In this document: piece after piece, positions 1 through 5,851 of the stretch
How the letters are laid out: each line of letters starts with the position of its first letter
Numbering within the stretch: position 1 is the first letter of the stretch
NCBI GenBank assembly: GCA_029946045.1
Contig: JAQSDS010000018.1
Coordinates: forward strand, 1-8,721
Direction: 5' to 3'
DNA length: 8,721 nucleotides
Source: Rhodoferax sp.
GTDB taxonomy: Bacteria; Pseudomonadota; Gammaproteobacteria; Burkholderiales; Burkholderiaceae_C
Translations under genes and position numbers: made by a program
Notes under the pieces: model-generated
Database searches by the model: none
What the model was told of the DNA's origin: nothing
The model's input: the letters and a program-made list of their open reading frames with translations, nothing else

Positions 1-189
1 TTTGTGGTGCTATCGGAAACCGCAGAGTTTCTCTACAAAACCACCGACTACTGGTACCCCGAGCATGAGCGCAGCCTGCTGTGGAGCGACCCCGCCGTGG
101 GCGTGAACTGGCCCCTGCAAGGCACGCCACTGCTGGCCGCCAAGGACCTGGCCGGCTTGCCTCTGGCCAGCGCTTCGACCTTCCTGTAG
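1..189 (+). CDS. rfbC: dTDP-4-dehydrorhamnose 3,5-epimerase, C-terminal part
   Basis: Only the last 62 codons are present; the gene starts before the window. RfbC/RmlC is a cytoplasmic cupin enzyme that epimerises C3 and C5 of dTDP-4-keto-6-deoxyglucose in dTDP-L-rhamnose synthesis, which feeds O-antigen and other surface polysaccharides. The visible part carries the family's C-terminal signature: VVLSETAEFLYKTTDYW, then PEHERSLLWSDPAVGVNWPL, then LLAAKDLAGLPLA. The stop is TAG at 187-189. It lies inside the GTAG head of a palindromic repeat (186-210), so the last residues and the stop may have been set by repeat insertion. The gene converges on rlmB. Identification rests on strong motif recognition; the rest of the rml cluster would lie upstream, outside the window. 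Confidence 0.93.
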   Translation, partial: FVVLSETAEFLYKTTDYWYPEHERSLLWSDPAVGVNWPLQGTPLLAAKDLAGLPLASASTFL

Positions 190-210
190 GAGCGGCGGAA
201 GTCGCGATTG
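186..210 (+). repeat. REP-a palindrome, imperfect copy
   Basis: GTAGGA head followed by GCGGCG, then GAAGT and CGCGATTG. The second stem arm has diverged from CGCCGC, so the hairpin is weaker than in the copy at 264-290. The head overlaps the rfbC TAG stop codon. Confidence 0.7.
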
Positions 211-220
211 CCTTCAACAG

Positions 221-247
221 CCATCGGCCCGAGGGCGAGCCTCCTAC
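221..247 (-). repeat. REP-b palindrome, inverted
   Basis: Read on the minus strand this has a GTAGGAG head, a stem built around GGC/GCC and GGCC runs with a short loop, and a tail CCGATGG. It belongs to the second repeat type, seen again at 1177, 4714, 4836 and 8357. It points opposite to its REP-a neighbours at 186 and 264, giving a BIME-like alternating cluster. Confidence 0.75.
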
Positions 248-263
248 AAGATACCTGCACCCT

Positions 264-290
264 GTAGGAGCGGCGCCCTCGCCGCGATTG
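264..290 (+). repeat. REP-a palindrome, canonical copy
   Basis: GTAGGA head, perfect 6-bp stem GCGGCG/CGCCGC around loop CCCT, then tail GATTG. This is the best plus-strand copy of the REP-a type. It lies in the convergent gap between rfbC and rlmB, 12 bases past the rlmB stop. It could fold at the 3' end of either transcript. There is no T-tract, so it is not an obvious intrinsic terminator. Confidence 0.82.
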
Positions 291-301
291 CCCCTTGCCC
301 C

Positions 302-1072
302 CTACACAGAACGCTGACGTAGCGCCTCGTACAGGCAGACGCCGCTGGCCACCGACACATTCAGGCTCTCCACCGCGCCACGCATCGGGATGCTGATCAA
401 CTCGTCGCAGGTCTTGGCGGTGAGCTGGCGCATGCCGTCGCCCTCGGCACCCAGCACCAGCGCCACCGGGCCTTTCAGATCGGCCTGGTACAGCGTCTTG
501 GTGGCCACATCGCTGGTGCCAATGATCCAGATATTGCGTTCCTTGAGCTCGTTCAGGGTGCGCGCCAGGTTGGTCACCATGAAATAGGGCACCGTCTCGG
601 CGGCTCCGCTGGCCACCTTGGCCACGGTAGCGTTGATGCCCGCGGCGTGGTCTTTGGGGGCGATCACAGCATGCACACCGGCACCATCGGCCACACGCAG
701 GCAAGCGCCCAAGTTGTGCGGGTCGGTCACGCCGTCGAGCACCAGAATCAGCGGCGCCACACGCTCGTTTGCGGGCAGCGCCAGCTGTGTCGCTTCGAGT
801 TGTTCCAGCAACTCATCCAGCGAGGTCACTTGGGTGAGTTCATGCACCCGCGCAGCCACGCCCTGGTGCCCATGGCTACCGCACAGCTTGGCCAGGCGCA
901 TGCCGTCGGCTTCGAGCAGGCGCACACCGGCCTCCTTGACCTTGTCGACAAACTGGCGCATGCGGGCGTCGCGCCGGGTCGGGTCGATGTAGATTTCAAC
1001 GATGGATTTGGGTGCGGTCTTGAGGCGCACACCCACGGCATGAAAGCCGAACAGAACTTTGGGATTGGACAT
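302..1072 (-). CDS. rlmB: 23S rRNA (guanosine-2251-2'-O)-methyltransferase RlmB
   Basis: A SpoU-class SAM-dependent methyltransferase of 256 residues, close to the usual 240-260. RlmB methylates the ribose of G2251 in the peptidyl-transferase P-loop of 23S rRNA. An N-terminal substrate-binding domain (about residues 5-75, beginning VLFGFHAVGVRL) precedes the knotted SPOUT catalytic domain. All three SpoU motifs are visible: DPHNLGACLR (117-126) with the catalytic Asn and Arg, LVLGAEGDGMR (205-215), and IPMRGAVESLNVSVASG (228-244), which forms the trefoil-knot cofactor site. The ATG at 1072 fits the family start; its ribosome binding site is weak. The TAG stop sits in a TGTAGG context like the repeat heads. 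RlmB, rather than TrmH, fits the length, the N-terminal domain and the IPM motif. Confidence 0.95.
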   Translation of the reverse strand: MSNPKVLFGFHAVGVRLKTAPKSIVEIYIDPTRRDARMRQFVDKVKEAGVRLLEADGMRLAKLCGSHGHQGVAARVHELTQVTSLDELLEQLEATQLALPANERVAPLILVLDGVTDPHNLGACLRVADGAGVHAVIAPKDHAAGINATVAKVASGAAETVPYFMVTNLARTLNELKERNIWIIGTSDVATKTLYQADLKGPVALVLGAEGDGMRQLTAKTCDELISIPMRGAVESLNVSVASGVCLYEALRQRSV

Positions 1073-1099
1073 AGCGCCTGATTATCGCGGCTGTGGAAT

Positions 1100-1126
1100 C
1101 CATCGCGGCGAGGGCGCCGCTCCCAC
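1100..1126 (-). repeat. REP-a palindrome, inverted, canonical stem
   Basis: On the minus strand: GTGGGA head, GCGGCG stem arm, CCCT loop, CGCCGC arm, GATGG tail. It lies just upstream of rlmB, 28 bases before the start codon, so it probably sits in the rlmB leader or between the flavoprotein gene and rlmB in one transcript. Confidence 0.82.
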
Positions 1127-1146
1127 AATGGTGCCTATCTCAGAAT

Positions 1147-1160
1147 GGCGCCGCTCCCAC
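1147..1160 (-). repeat. Partial REP-a (head and one stem arm)
   Basis: On the minus strand this is GTGGGA followed by GCGGCGCC, after which the match stops. It is a truncated half-repeat between a full REP-a and a full REP-b. Confidence 0.55.
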
Positions 1161-1176
1161 AGGGCGCCGGTATCTT

Positions 1177-1203
1177 GTGGGAGGGTCGCCCTCGGCCCGA
1201 TGG
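1177..1203 (+). repeat. REP-b palindrome, diverged stem
   Basis: GTGG head, then GAGGG, TCGCCCT, CGGCCC and tail GATGG. The stem is imperfect compared with the copies at 4714 and 8357. The repeat ends 6 bases from the stop codon of the minus-strand flavoprotein gene (TAA at 1210-1212), so it would form the 3' end of that transcript. Confidence 0.72.
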
Positions 1204-1209
1204 CTGTCC

Positions 1210-1764
1210 TTATGTCTTGAATTTGGCTGCCAGCTCGGCCACACGCTGGCCGAACAGGCGGGCGGTTTCAAGGTCGCCTGGGTTCATTTCTGCGCCACCG
1301 GCATCGCCCGGGGTTTGGGCCATGGGGCCGGCGCTGGAGGCCAGGTAATTGATGTCGCCGCGCTGCGATGCCTTGGTGTTGTTGTAGTGCAGGCCCGTGC
1401 CGACCCAGATGCCGCCATGTTGCATGGCCAAAGTCATGAAGTAGTGCAGCGTGGAATGTTTGTCGCCATTGACGTTGGCGCTGGCGGTAAAGCCGCCAAA
1501 AATCTTGTCTTTCCAGGCCTGGCTGAACCAGGCTTTGCTGGATGCATCGGCAAATTTCTTGAACTGCCAGCTCACGCTGCCCATGTAGGTGGGGCTGCCC
1601 ATGATGATGGCGTCGGCCTCGTTCAGCGTGGCCCAGTCGTCGTCGCTCAGGTTGCCGTCGGCGTCAATCGTCACCAGATCAGCGTTGGCGCCATCAGCCA
1701 CCAGCTGCGCCATGCGCAAGGTGTGGCCGTAGCCTGAATGAAAAACAACTGCAACTTTTGCCAT
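1210..1764 (-). CDS. Flavodoxin-fold flavoprotein, WrbA/NAD(P)H:quinone oxidoreductase-like
   Basis: A 184-residue protein of the flavodoxin/WrbA superfamily. Such proteins bind FMN and commonly reduce quinones by two electrons in the cytoplasm, protecting against redox cycling. The N-terminal MAKVAVVFHSGYGHTLRMA carries the FMN-phosphate loop (about residues 9-17, SGYGHTLRM). GSPTYMGSVSWQFKKFAD (56-73) matches the WrbA-type isoalloxazine loop, and FGGFTASA (89-96) and HGGIWVG (116-122) match later flavin-contact segments. It is slightly shorter than classical WrbA (about 198), so I do not give that symbol. A good ribosome binding site, AAGGAG, lies 8 bases before the ATG. It follows the pirin gene by 72 bases on the same strand and probably shares its transcript. 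Its exact electron donor and substrate cannot be read from the sequence. Confidence 0.86.
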   Translation of the reverse strand: MAKVAVVFHSGYGHTLRMAQLVADGANADLVTIDADGNLSDDDWATLNEADAIIMGSPTYMGSVSWQFKKFADASSKAWFSQAWKDKIFGGFTASANVNGDKHSTLHYFMTLAMQHGGIWVGTGLHYNNTKASQRGDINYLASSAGPMAQTPGDAGGAEMNPGDLETARLFGQRVAELAAKFKT

Positions 1765-1836
1765 GATGAAAACTCCTTGAAAAAACTGAGAATATCAAAA
1801 ATTCGACGCCGTCCTTGCGCTCCCCACCATGACTTT

Positions 1837-2538
1837 TCAAGCGCGCAAATCAAACACCAGTACTTCGGCATCCTGGGCGTCGGCAAGCACCACACGGGCT
1901 TCATCGGCCAGCAAGGCGGCGTCGCCGGTGCGCAGGGTCAGACCGTTCACTGTCAGGGCACCGCGCACCAGGTGCACATACGCCTTGCGGCCAGCGGCCA
2001 GGTCGAGACTGGCGGTTTGCCCGGCCTCAAACAGACCCGCATACATGCGGGCATCGGCGTTGAGGCTGACCGAGCCCTGCGCACCGTCGGGGGACGCCAC
2101 CAGGCACAGGCGGCCCTGCTTGGCGCTGGCATCAAAGCTGGTTTGCTCGTAGCTGGGTGTGACGCCGAGCACGTCGGGCTCGATCCAGATTTGCAAGAAA
2201 TGCGTGGTCTCGTTGGGCGCAAAGTTGAATTCGCTGTGCTGCACGCCGGTGCCCGCGCTCATGCGCTGCACGTCGCCTGGCGGAATGGATTTGACATTGC
2301 CCATGCTGTCCTTGTGAGCCAAAGCACCGTGCATCACATAGCTCACAATTTCCATGTCGCGGTGGCCGTGGCTGCCAAAGCCTTTGCCCGGCGCCACGCG
2401 GTCTTCGTTGATCACGCGCAGGTTGCCCCAAGCCATGTGCGCCGGATCGTAATAACCGGCAAACGAAAAACTGTGAAATGACTTAAGCCAGCCATGGTCT
2501 GCATAGCCGCGCTCCTGGGAAGGTCTGAGGGTTATCAA
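1837..2538 (-). CDS. Pirin family protein, YhaK type (bicupin)
   Basis: A 233-residue pirin-like bicupin, the same length as E. coli YhaK when the TTG at 2538 is the start. The frame is open up to an ATG at 2613, but that start would add 25 unrelated residues and run through the promoter region. AAGGAG (2546-2551) lies 7 bases before the TTG and 4 before an in-frame GTG at 2541. The TTG start gives MITLRPSQERGYADHGW, aligning with the family N-terminus. The metal site is complete: HGHRDMEI supplies His57 and His59, and GTGVQHSEFN supplies His101 and Glu103. Pirins bind a metal and some have quercetinase or redox-sensing activity; YhaK has been linked to redox stress. A LysR regulator is divergent, and a flavoprotein gene lies downstream. 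Confidence 0.9.
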   Translation of the reverse strand: MITLRPSQERGYADHGWLKSFHSFSFAGYYDPAHMAWGNLRVINEDRVAPGKGFGSHGHRDMEIVSYVMHGALAHKDSMGNVKSIPPGDVQRMSAGTGVQHSEFNFAPNETTHFLQIWIEPDVLGVTPSYEQTSFDASAKQGRLCLVASPDGAQGSVSLNADARMYAGLFEAGQTASLDLAAGRKAYVHLVRGALTVNGLTLRTGDAALLADEARVVLADAQDAEVLVFDLRA

Positions 2539-2545
2539 CACGAAT

Positions 2546-2582
2546 CTCCTTGAAGAGCCTCTACTGTAAGTGCCGTTCAAGG
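2546..2582 (-). promoter_or_regulatory. Possible SD-sequestering hairpin / paired LysR half-sites
   Basis: CCTTGAA (2548-2554) and TTCAAGG (2576-2582) are perfect 7-bp inverted repeats separated by 21 bases. In a pirin mRNA that starts upstream of 2582, the 5' arm would pair with UUCAAGG and cover most of the Shine-Dalgarno AAGGAG. Alternatively, as DNA, the TTGAA/TTCAA arms match the half-sites of the dyad at 2613-2627 and may be extra regulator contacts. The transcript start is unknown, so either role is inference. Confidence 0.35.
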
Positions 2583-2612
2583 CGAAACCGAGCTGCGGTT
2601 TTGATGGCATCA

Positions 2613-2627
2613 TTCAATCTGTTTGAA
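2613..2627. promoter_or_regulatory. LysR-type operator candidate (T-N11-A dyad)
   Basis: A perfect 5-bp inverted repeat, TTCAA-TCTGT-TTGAA. Its core (2614-2626) has the T-N11-A form typical of LysR-type regulator boxes. It lies in the short gap between the divergent pirin and lysR genes, the usual place for autoregulation plus control of the neighbour. It overlaps the upstream TTG (2623) that could be read as the regulator start, which favours the ATG at 2644. Confidence 0.55.
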
Positions 2628-2643
2628 CAAAGCGCACCACATC

Positions 2644-3579
2644 ATGCAAACCGCCCGCAATGTCTTGACGCCCGAGGCCCTCGCCATGCTGCAAACCATT
2701 GCCAGCAGCGGCAGTTTTGCTGCCGCCGCGCGGCTGCTCGGCATGGTGCCCAGCGCCCTCACCTACCGCGTTCGCCAGCTCGAAGACGCGCTTGATGTGC
2801 TGCTGTTTGACCGCAGTTCGCGCCGCGCCCTGCCCACCGTGGCGGGGCAGGAGCTGTTGCGCGAAAGCGAGCGTTTGCTGGAAGACCTGGAGGCGGTGGC
2901 CAACCGCGTCAAACGGGTGGCCACCGGCTGGGAGCCGCAACTCACGCTGGCCGTGGACAGCATCATTGCCAAAGCCACAGTCATGGAACTGGTGGACAGC
3001 TTTTTTGCCCTGAATCCACCCACCCGCATCCGCCTGCGCGACGAAACACTGTCGGGCACGCTGGAAGCCCTGACCAGCGGCGAAGCCGATCTGGCGCTGG
3101 GGGTGGCCAATCTGGTGCAAAACACAGGTATTCATGCCAAGCCGCTGGGCGATGTGCATTTTGTCTATGCGGTCGCGCCGCACCACCCGCTGGCTCTGGC
3201 ACCCGAACCGCTCAGCGACGAAACCCTGCGCGAACACCGCGCCGTGGCCGTGGCCGACACCATCAGCCGGGGCCGCGGCGTCACCTTTGGCCTGCTGGGC
3301 GGCCAGGACGTGTTCACCGTGGCCACCATGCAGGACAAACTGGACGCCCAGTTGCGCGGCCTGGGTTGCGGGTCCCTGCCCGTCTGCATGGCGGGCCCGT
3401 TCATCGACACCGGTCGCCTGGTGGTCAAAAAGACCGAGCGCGCCGCCAGGTCGGTGAGCGTCAGCTACGCCTGGCGCAGCGCCAGCAGCGCCACCGGGCG
3501 TGCCTTGCAATGGTGGCTGACCCAGCTTGAGAGCCCCACCACCCGCACCGCGCTGCTGGAGCGCCACCGGGTTTTGTAG
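2644..3579 (+). CDS. LysR family transcriptional regulator
   Basis: A 311-residue LysR-type regulator of normal length. Residues 8-68 form the winged helix-turn-helix: LTPEALAMLQTIASSGSFAAAARLLGMVPSALTYRVRQLEDALDVLLFDR read across the segment, with the typical A-A-x-x-L and S-x-L-x-x-x-I/V spacing. The rest (about 90-311) is the periplasmic-binding-protein-like effector domain that senses a small co-inducer. The ATG at 2644 is preferred to a TTG at 2623 because the latter lies inside the operator dyad; neither has a convincing ribosome binding site. Divergence from pirin and the flavoprotein gene suggests it controls that pair, probably in response to a quinone, electrophile or aromatic compound. 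That ligand is inference. The TAG stop lies in TTGTAGGAAG, resembling a repeat head. Confidence 0.9.
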   Translation: MQTARNVLTPEALAMLQTIASSGSFAAAARLLGMVPSALTYRVRQLEDALDVLLFDRSSRRALPTVAGQELLRESERLLEDLEAVANRVKRVATGWEPQLTLAVDSIIAKATVMELVDSFFALNPPTRIRLRDETLSGTLEALTSGEADLALGVANLVQNTGIHAKPLGDVHFVYAVAPHHPLALAPEPLSDETLREHRAVAVADTISRGRGVTFGLLGGQDVFTVATMQDKLDAQLRGLGCGSLPVCMAGPFIDTGRLVVKKTERAARSVSVSYAWRSASSATGRALQWWLTQLESPTTRTALLERHRVL

Positions 3580-3652
3580 GAAGCTGCTGCTTGGCTGGTA
3601 AAGTCGGTCCCATACGCAAAGACAAATGCATCGTTATCAACTGGAGAAATAT

Positions 3653-4708
3653 ATGAGTTCTGCGCAGCGCGCACCGCAACACTTTGCCATCATCGGCGCC
3701 GGCATGGCCGGCATCACCTGCGCCCGCACCCTGGTGCAGGCTGGCCACCAGGTCACTGTCTTTGAGAAAAGCCGCAGCACCAGCGGCCGCATGGCCACCC
3801 GCAGCAGTGCTTTTGGCTCGTTCGACCACGGGGCCCAGTATTTCACCGCGCGCGATCCACGTTTTCTGAAAGCGCTTGAAACCACCCCTTCGCTGTGCAA
3901 GCGCTGGAGCGCCAACAGCGTCCAGGTACTCGACGAACTCGGCCATGTAGCGGGCCCTGGCCTGTCCAACCACGACGCCCACTGGGTAGCGGTACCAGGC
4001 ATGAAGTCGTTGGTGAGCGGCTGGGCCGAGCCACTGGCAGCTGGCGGCCGCATCGAACTGCAAACCCGCGTCAACCGGATTGAGCCCGACGCGGTCAACG
4101 CCAAAAAATGGCAGCTTCGCACCGAGGCCACCGACGGCGCCCAGCATGTTTTTTCTGGTTTCGACGGTGTTTTGGTGGCCATCCCCAGCGCCCAGGCACA
4201 CAGCCTGCTGCAGACGTCTGAGCTGGCCAAGCCCTGGGTCAAGCAAATTGAGCAGGTCAAGGTCGCCCCCTGCTGGACCCTGATGCTGGCCTTTCCGCAA
4301 GCCATGCAGCCCGGCATGTCCGCCCTGGGGCCGCAATGGAACGCAGCGCGCAGCACACACCACCGCATTGCCTGGTTGGCCCGCGAGTCGAGCAAACCCG
4401 GGCGTGAACCCATTGAGCGCTGGACCATCCAGGCCAGTCCCGCCTGGTCGCAGGAGCACATCCACGACGACGCGCCGCGCGCCGAGGCCAAGCTGCTGAA
4501 AGCCTTCAGTGAAGTCACCGGCATTCGCGCCGTGCCCGCCCACGTCGACAGCCAGCGCTGGCTTTATGCCAAAACAGTCCAACCGCTGGGCAAAAGCTAT
4601 CTGTGGGACGCCAAAAAAGGCCTGGGCGTGTGCGGCGACTGGTGCCTGGGACATCGCGTGGAGAACGCCTTTGTGTCAGGGCTGGAGCTGGCCCTGGCGG
4701 TGGCTTAA
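3653..4708 (+). CDS. NAD(P)/FAD-dependent oxidoreductase, renalase-like (COG3380 type)
   Basis: A 351-residue flavoprotein of the amine-oxidase/renalase-like superfamily. The N-terminal FAIIGAGMAGITCARTLVQAGH contains the dinucleotide-binding GxGxxG (15-20), followed by VFEKS with the ribose-binding Glu38 and the SGRMATR segment (44-50). DHGAQYFTARDPRF (58-71) is typical of this subfamily. The C-terminal GVCGDWCLGHRVENAFVSGLELA (325-347, read in two parts around the GDW) is the second FAD-contact motif. I choose the ATG at 3653 because GGAG (3643-3646) stands 6 bases before it; an upstream ATG at 3626 has no such site. The gene stands alone between lysR and the repeat array. Substrate is unknown. 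Its TAA stop is 5 bases before an inverted REP-b. Confidence 0.88.
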   Translation: MSSAQRAPQHFAIIGAGMAGITCARTLVQAGHQVTVFEKSRSTSGRMATRSSAFGSFDHGAQYFTARDPRFLKALETTPSLCKRWSANSVQVLDELGHVAGPGLSNHDAHWVAVPGMKSLVSGWAEPLAAGGRIELQTRVNRIEPDAVNAKKWQLRTEATDGAQHVFSGFDGVLVAIPSAQAHSLLQTSELAKPWVKQIEQVKVAPCWTLMLAFPQAMQPGMSALGPQWNAARSTHHRIAWLARESSKPGREPIERWTIQASPAWSQEHIHDDAPRAEAKLLKAFSEVTGIRAVPAHVDSQRWLYAKTVQPLGKSYLWDAKKGLGVCGDWCLGHRVENAFVSGLELALAVA

Positions 4709-4713
4709 AACAG

Positions 4714-4739
4714 CCATCGGCCCGAGGCGGGCCTCCTAC
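4714..4739 (-). repeat. REP-b palindrome, inverted, canonical
   Basis: On the minus strand: GTAGGAG head, stem GGCCCG/CGGGCC around a CCT loop, tail ATGG. It begins 5 bases after the TAA of the FAD oxidoreductase gene, so it would be transcribed at that mRNA's 3' end. Confidence 0.83.
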
Positions 4740-4796
4740 AAGTGCAAGGCCACCCGAATCTCTTGGGAGCTGCCCCCCCTGTGGGAGCGGCCCCCT

Positions 4797-4821
4797 GTGA
4801 AGCGGCGCCCTCGCTGGGATG
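4797..4821 (+). repeat. REP-a, degenerate copy in tandem unit 1
   Basis: GTGA head, then AGCGGCG, CCCT, CGCTGGGATG. The head lost one base relative to copy 2 and the second stem arm is mutated (CGCTGG for CGCCGC). Confidence 0.6.
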
Positions 4822-4835
4822 AACCCCATGAACAG

Positions 4836-4861
4836 CCTTCGGCCCGAGGCGGGCCTCCTAC
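4836..4861 (-). repeat. REP-b palindrome, inverted, in tandem unit 2
   Basis: Same stem GGCCCG/CGGGCC and GTAGGAG head as the copy at 4714, with CCTTCGG replacing CCATCGG in the tail. It lies in an open reading frame continuous with gluQ. Confidence 0.83.
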
Positions 4862-4902
4862 ACATGCAAGGCCACCCGAACCTCTTGGGAGCTGTCCCCC
4901 CT

Positions 4903-5832
4903 GTGGGAGCGGCCCCCTGTGGGAGCGGCGCCCCCGCCGCGAAGGGCCCCGGTTCGACAAGCTACATCGGCCGCTTCGCACCCTCGCCCACCGGCCCGCT
5001 GCACGCGGGTTCTCTGGTGGCAGCACTGGCCAGCTGGCTTGATGCGCGGGCCCATGGCGGCCAGTGGCTGGTGCGCATCGAAGACGTGGACAGCACCCGC
5101 TGCCTGCCCGGCCTGGACCAGACTATTCTGCAGCAACTGGCTGCGCTCGGTCTGCACAGCGATCAGCCGCCCGTTTACCAAACCCAACGCACACCGCTTT
5201 ACCAACAGGCGCTGGACCAACTCATTGCCACCGGCCAGGCCTACCCTTGCGGCTGCAGCCGTCGTGACATCGAACTGGCATTGCAGCAACATGGTCAAGT
5301 CAAATCTCGCCATGGCGAACTGGTTTACCCGGGCACCTGCCGCACGGGCTTGCAAGGCAAAGCAGCGCGTGCCTGGCGCTTCAATGTGCAAGCGCTGCCC
5401 CCGCTGCACTGGCAGGACCGCCGCCTGGGCGGGCAATCGCAGGATGTGGCGGCTGAGGTCGGGGACTTCATCCTGAAACGTGCCGACGGCTGTTTTGCCT
5501 ACCAGTTGGCGGTGGTGGTGGACGATGCCGCCCAAGGCATCACCGACGTGGTGCGCGGCGAGGACCTGACGGACAACACGGCGCGCCAGATCCTGCTGCA
5601 ACGCGCGCTCAACCTACCCACCCCGCGCTACCTGCATACCCCGCTGGTGCTGGGGTCCAACGGTGAAAAACTCAGCAAACAAAATGGCGCGCAGGCGCTG
5701 GACACCGATCACCCTCTCGTCTCGCTCAACCAGGCTGCTGCACTGCTGGGCCTGGCCGAACAGTATGAGCTTGCCGACGCATTGGCCAACTGGGTGGCTC
5801 AGTGGAGGGCTTCAGTCCGCCAAGTCGACTGA
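4903..5832 (+). CDS. gluQ: Glutamyl-Q tRNA(Asp) synthetase (start uncertain)
   Basis: A truncated GluRS paralogue that activates glutamate and attaches it to the queuosine base at position 34 of tRNA-Asp. The conserved part begins [17 protein letters not shown] with the HIGH-like HAGS. The zinc site is complete (CGC, then Y and C in VYPGTC). [24 protein letters not shown] is the adenylate-binding region and KLSKQ is the KMSKS counterpart. The protein ends where the family does, with no anticodon-binding domain. No start codon lies within 60 bases of the conserved Tyr codon (4963). The nearest is GTG at 4903, with GGGAG 11 bases upstream; ATGs at 4864, 4828 and 4819 are alternatives. All are inside REP repeats, so any start adds 20 or more repeat-encoded residues. 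Length from the GTG is 309, normal for the family. Confidence 0.88.
   Translation: MGAAPCGSGAPAAKGPGSTSYIGRFAPSPTGPLHAGSLVAALASWLDARAHGGQWLVRIEDVDSTRCLPGLDQTILQQLAALGLHSDQPPVYQTQRTPLYQQALDQLIATGQAYPCGCSRRDIELALQQHGQVKSRHGELVYPGTCRTGLQGKAARAWRFNVQALPPLHWQDRRLGGQSQDVAAEVGDFILKRADGCFAYQLAVVVDDAAQGITDVVRGEDLTDNTARQILLQRALNLPTPRYLHTPLVLGSNGEKLSKQNGAQALDTDHPLVSLNQAAALLGLAEQYELADALANWVAQWRASVRQVD
4919..4945 (+). repeat. REP-a palindrome, canonical, inside the gluQ frame
   Basis: GTGGGA head, stem GCGGCG/CGCCGC around loop CCCC, tail GAAGG. It ends only 17 bases before the first conserved codon of gluQ, where the original start and ribosome binding site would be expected. Confidence 0.82.
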
Positions 5833-5851
5833 AGTTGACCTTACAAACACC

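Larger units (their letters stand above)
4711..4945 (+). repeat. Two-copy 122-bp tandem repeat built from REP units
   Basis: Copy 1 (4711-4832) and copy 2 (4833 to about 4945) align almost end to end with a 122-base period. Each begins CAGCC, runs through an inverted REP-b, a linker GCAAGGCCACCCGAA, CTCTTGGGAGCTG, a partial REP-a head GTGGGAGCGG, and a second REP-a. Substitutions and small indels show the copies have diverged. In copy 1 the second REP-a reads GTGAAGCGG where copy 2 reads GTGGGAGCGG. That change creates a TGA (4798-4800), the last stop upstream in the gluQ frame. The array fills the space between the FAD oxidoreductase gene and the conserved part of gluQ. Confidence 0.88.

Noticed and set aside
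186..290. Repeats as intrinsic terminators
   Set aside because: Stems are strong but short (6 bp), and no run of T follows any of them on the relevant strand.
1765..1836. Independent promoter for the flavoprotein gene
   Set aside because: A TATTCT on the minus strand could be a -10, but nothing resembling a -35 lies 16-18 bases upstream; co-transcription with pirin is simpler.
1738..2481. Plus-strand frame opposite the pirin gene
   Set aside because: Shadow of a conserved bicupin with a complete metal site; His/Ala/Gly-rich translation without recognisable domains.
2614..3567. Long open frame on the minus strand opposite lysR
   Set aside because: It exactly mirrors a clear LysR protein; the translation is low-complexity and Gln/Gly/Ala-rich with no family motif, as expected of antisense frames in GC-rich coding DNA.
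3580..3652. Sigma-70 promoter for the FAD oxidoreductase gene
   Set aside because: TTGGCT and CATACG are at poor spacing and match the consensus weakly; I could not support a feature.
3461..4654. A 397-residue minus-strand frame opposite the FAD oxidoreductase gene
   Set aside because: The plus-strand protein has intact FAD motifs over the same span; the antisense product shows none and has no ribosome binding site I can support.
4711..4945. Repeat array as a CRISPR
   Set aside because: Only two 122-bp copies, with internal palindromes and near-identical 'spacers'; no regular short repeat with unique spacers and no cas genes.
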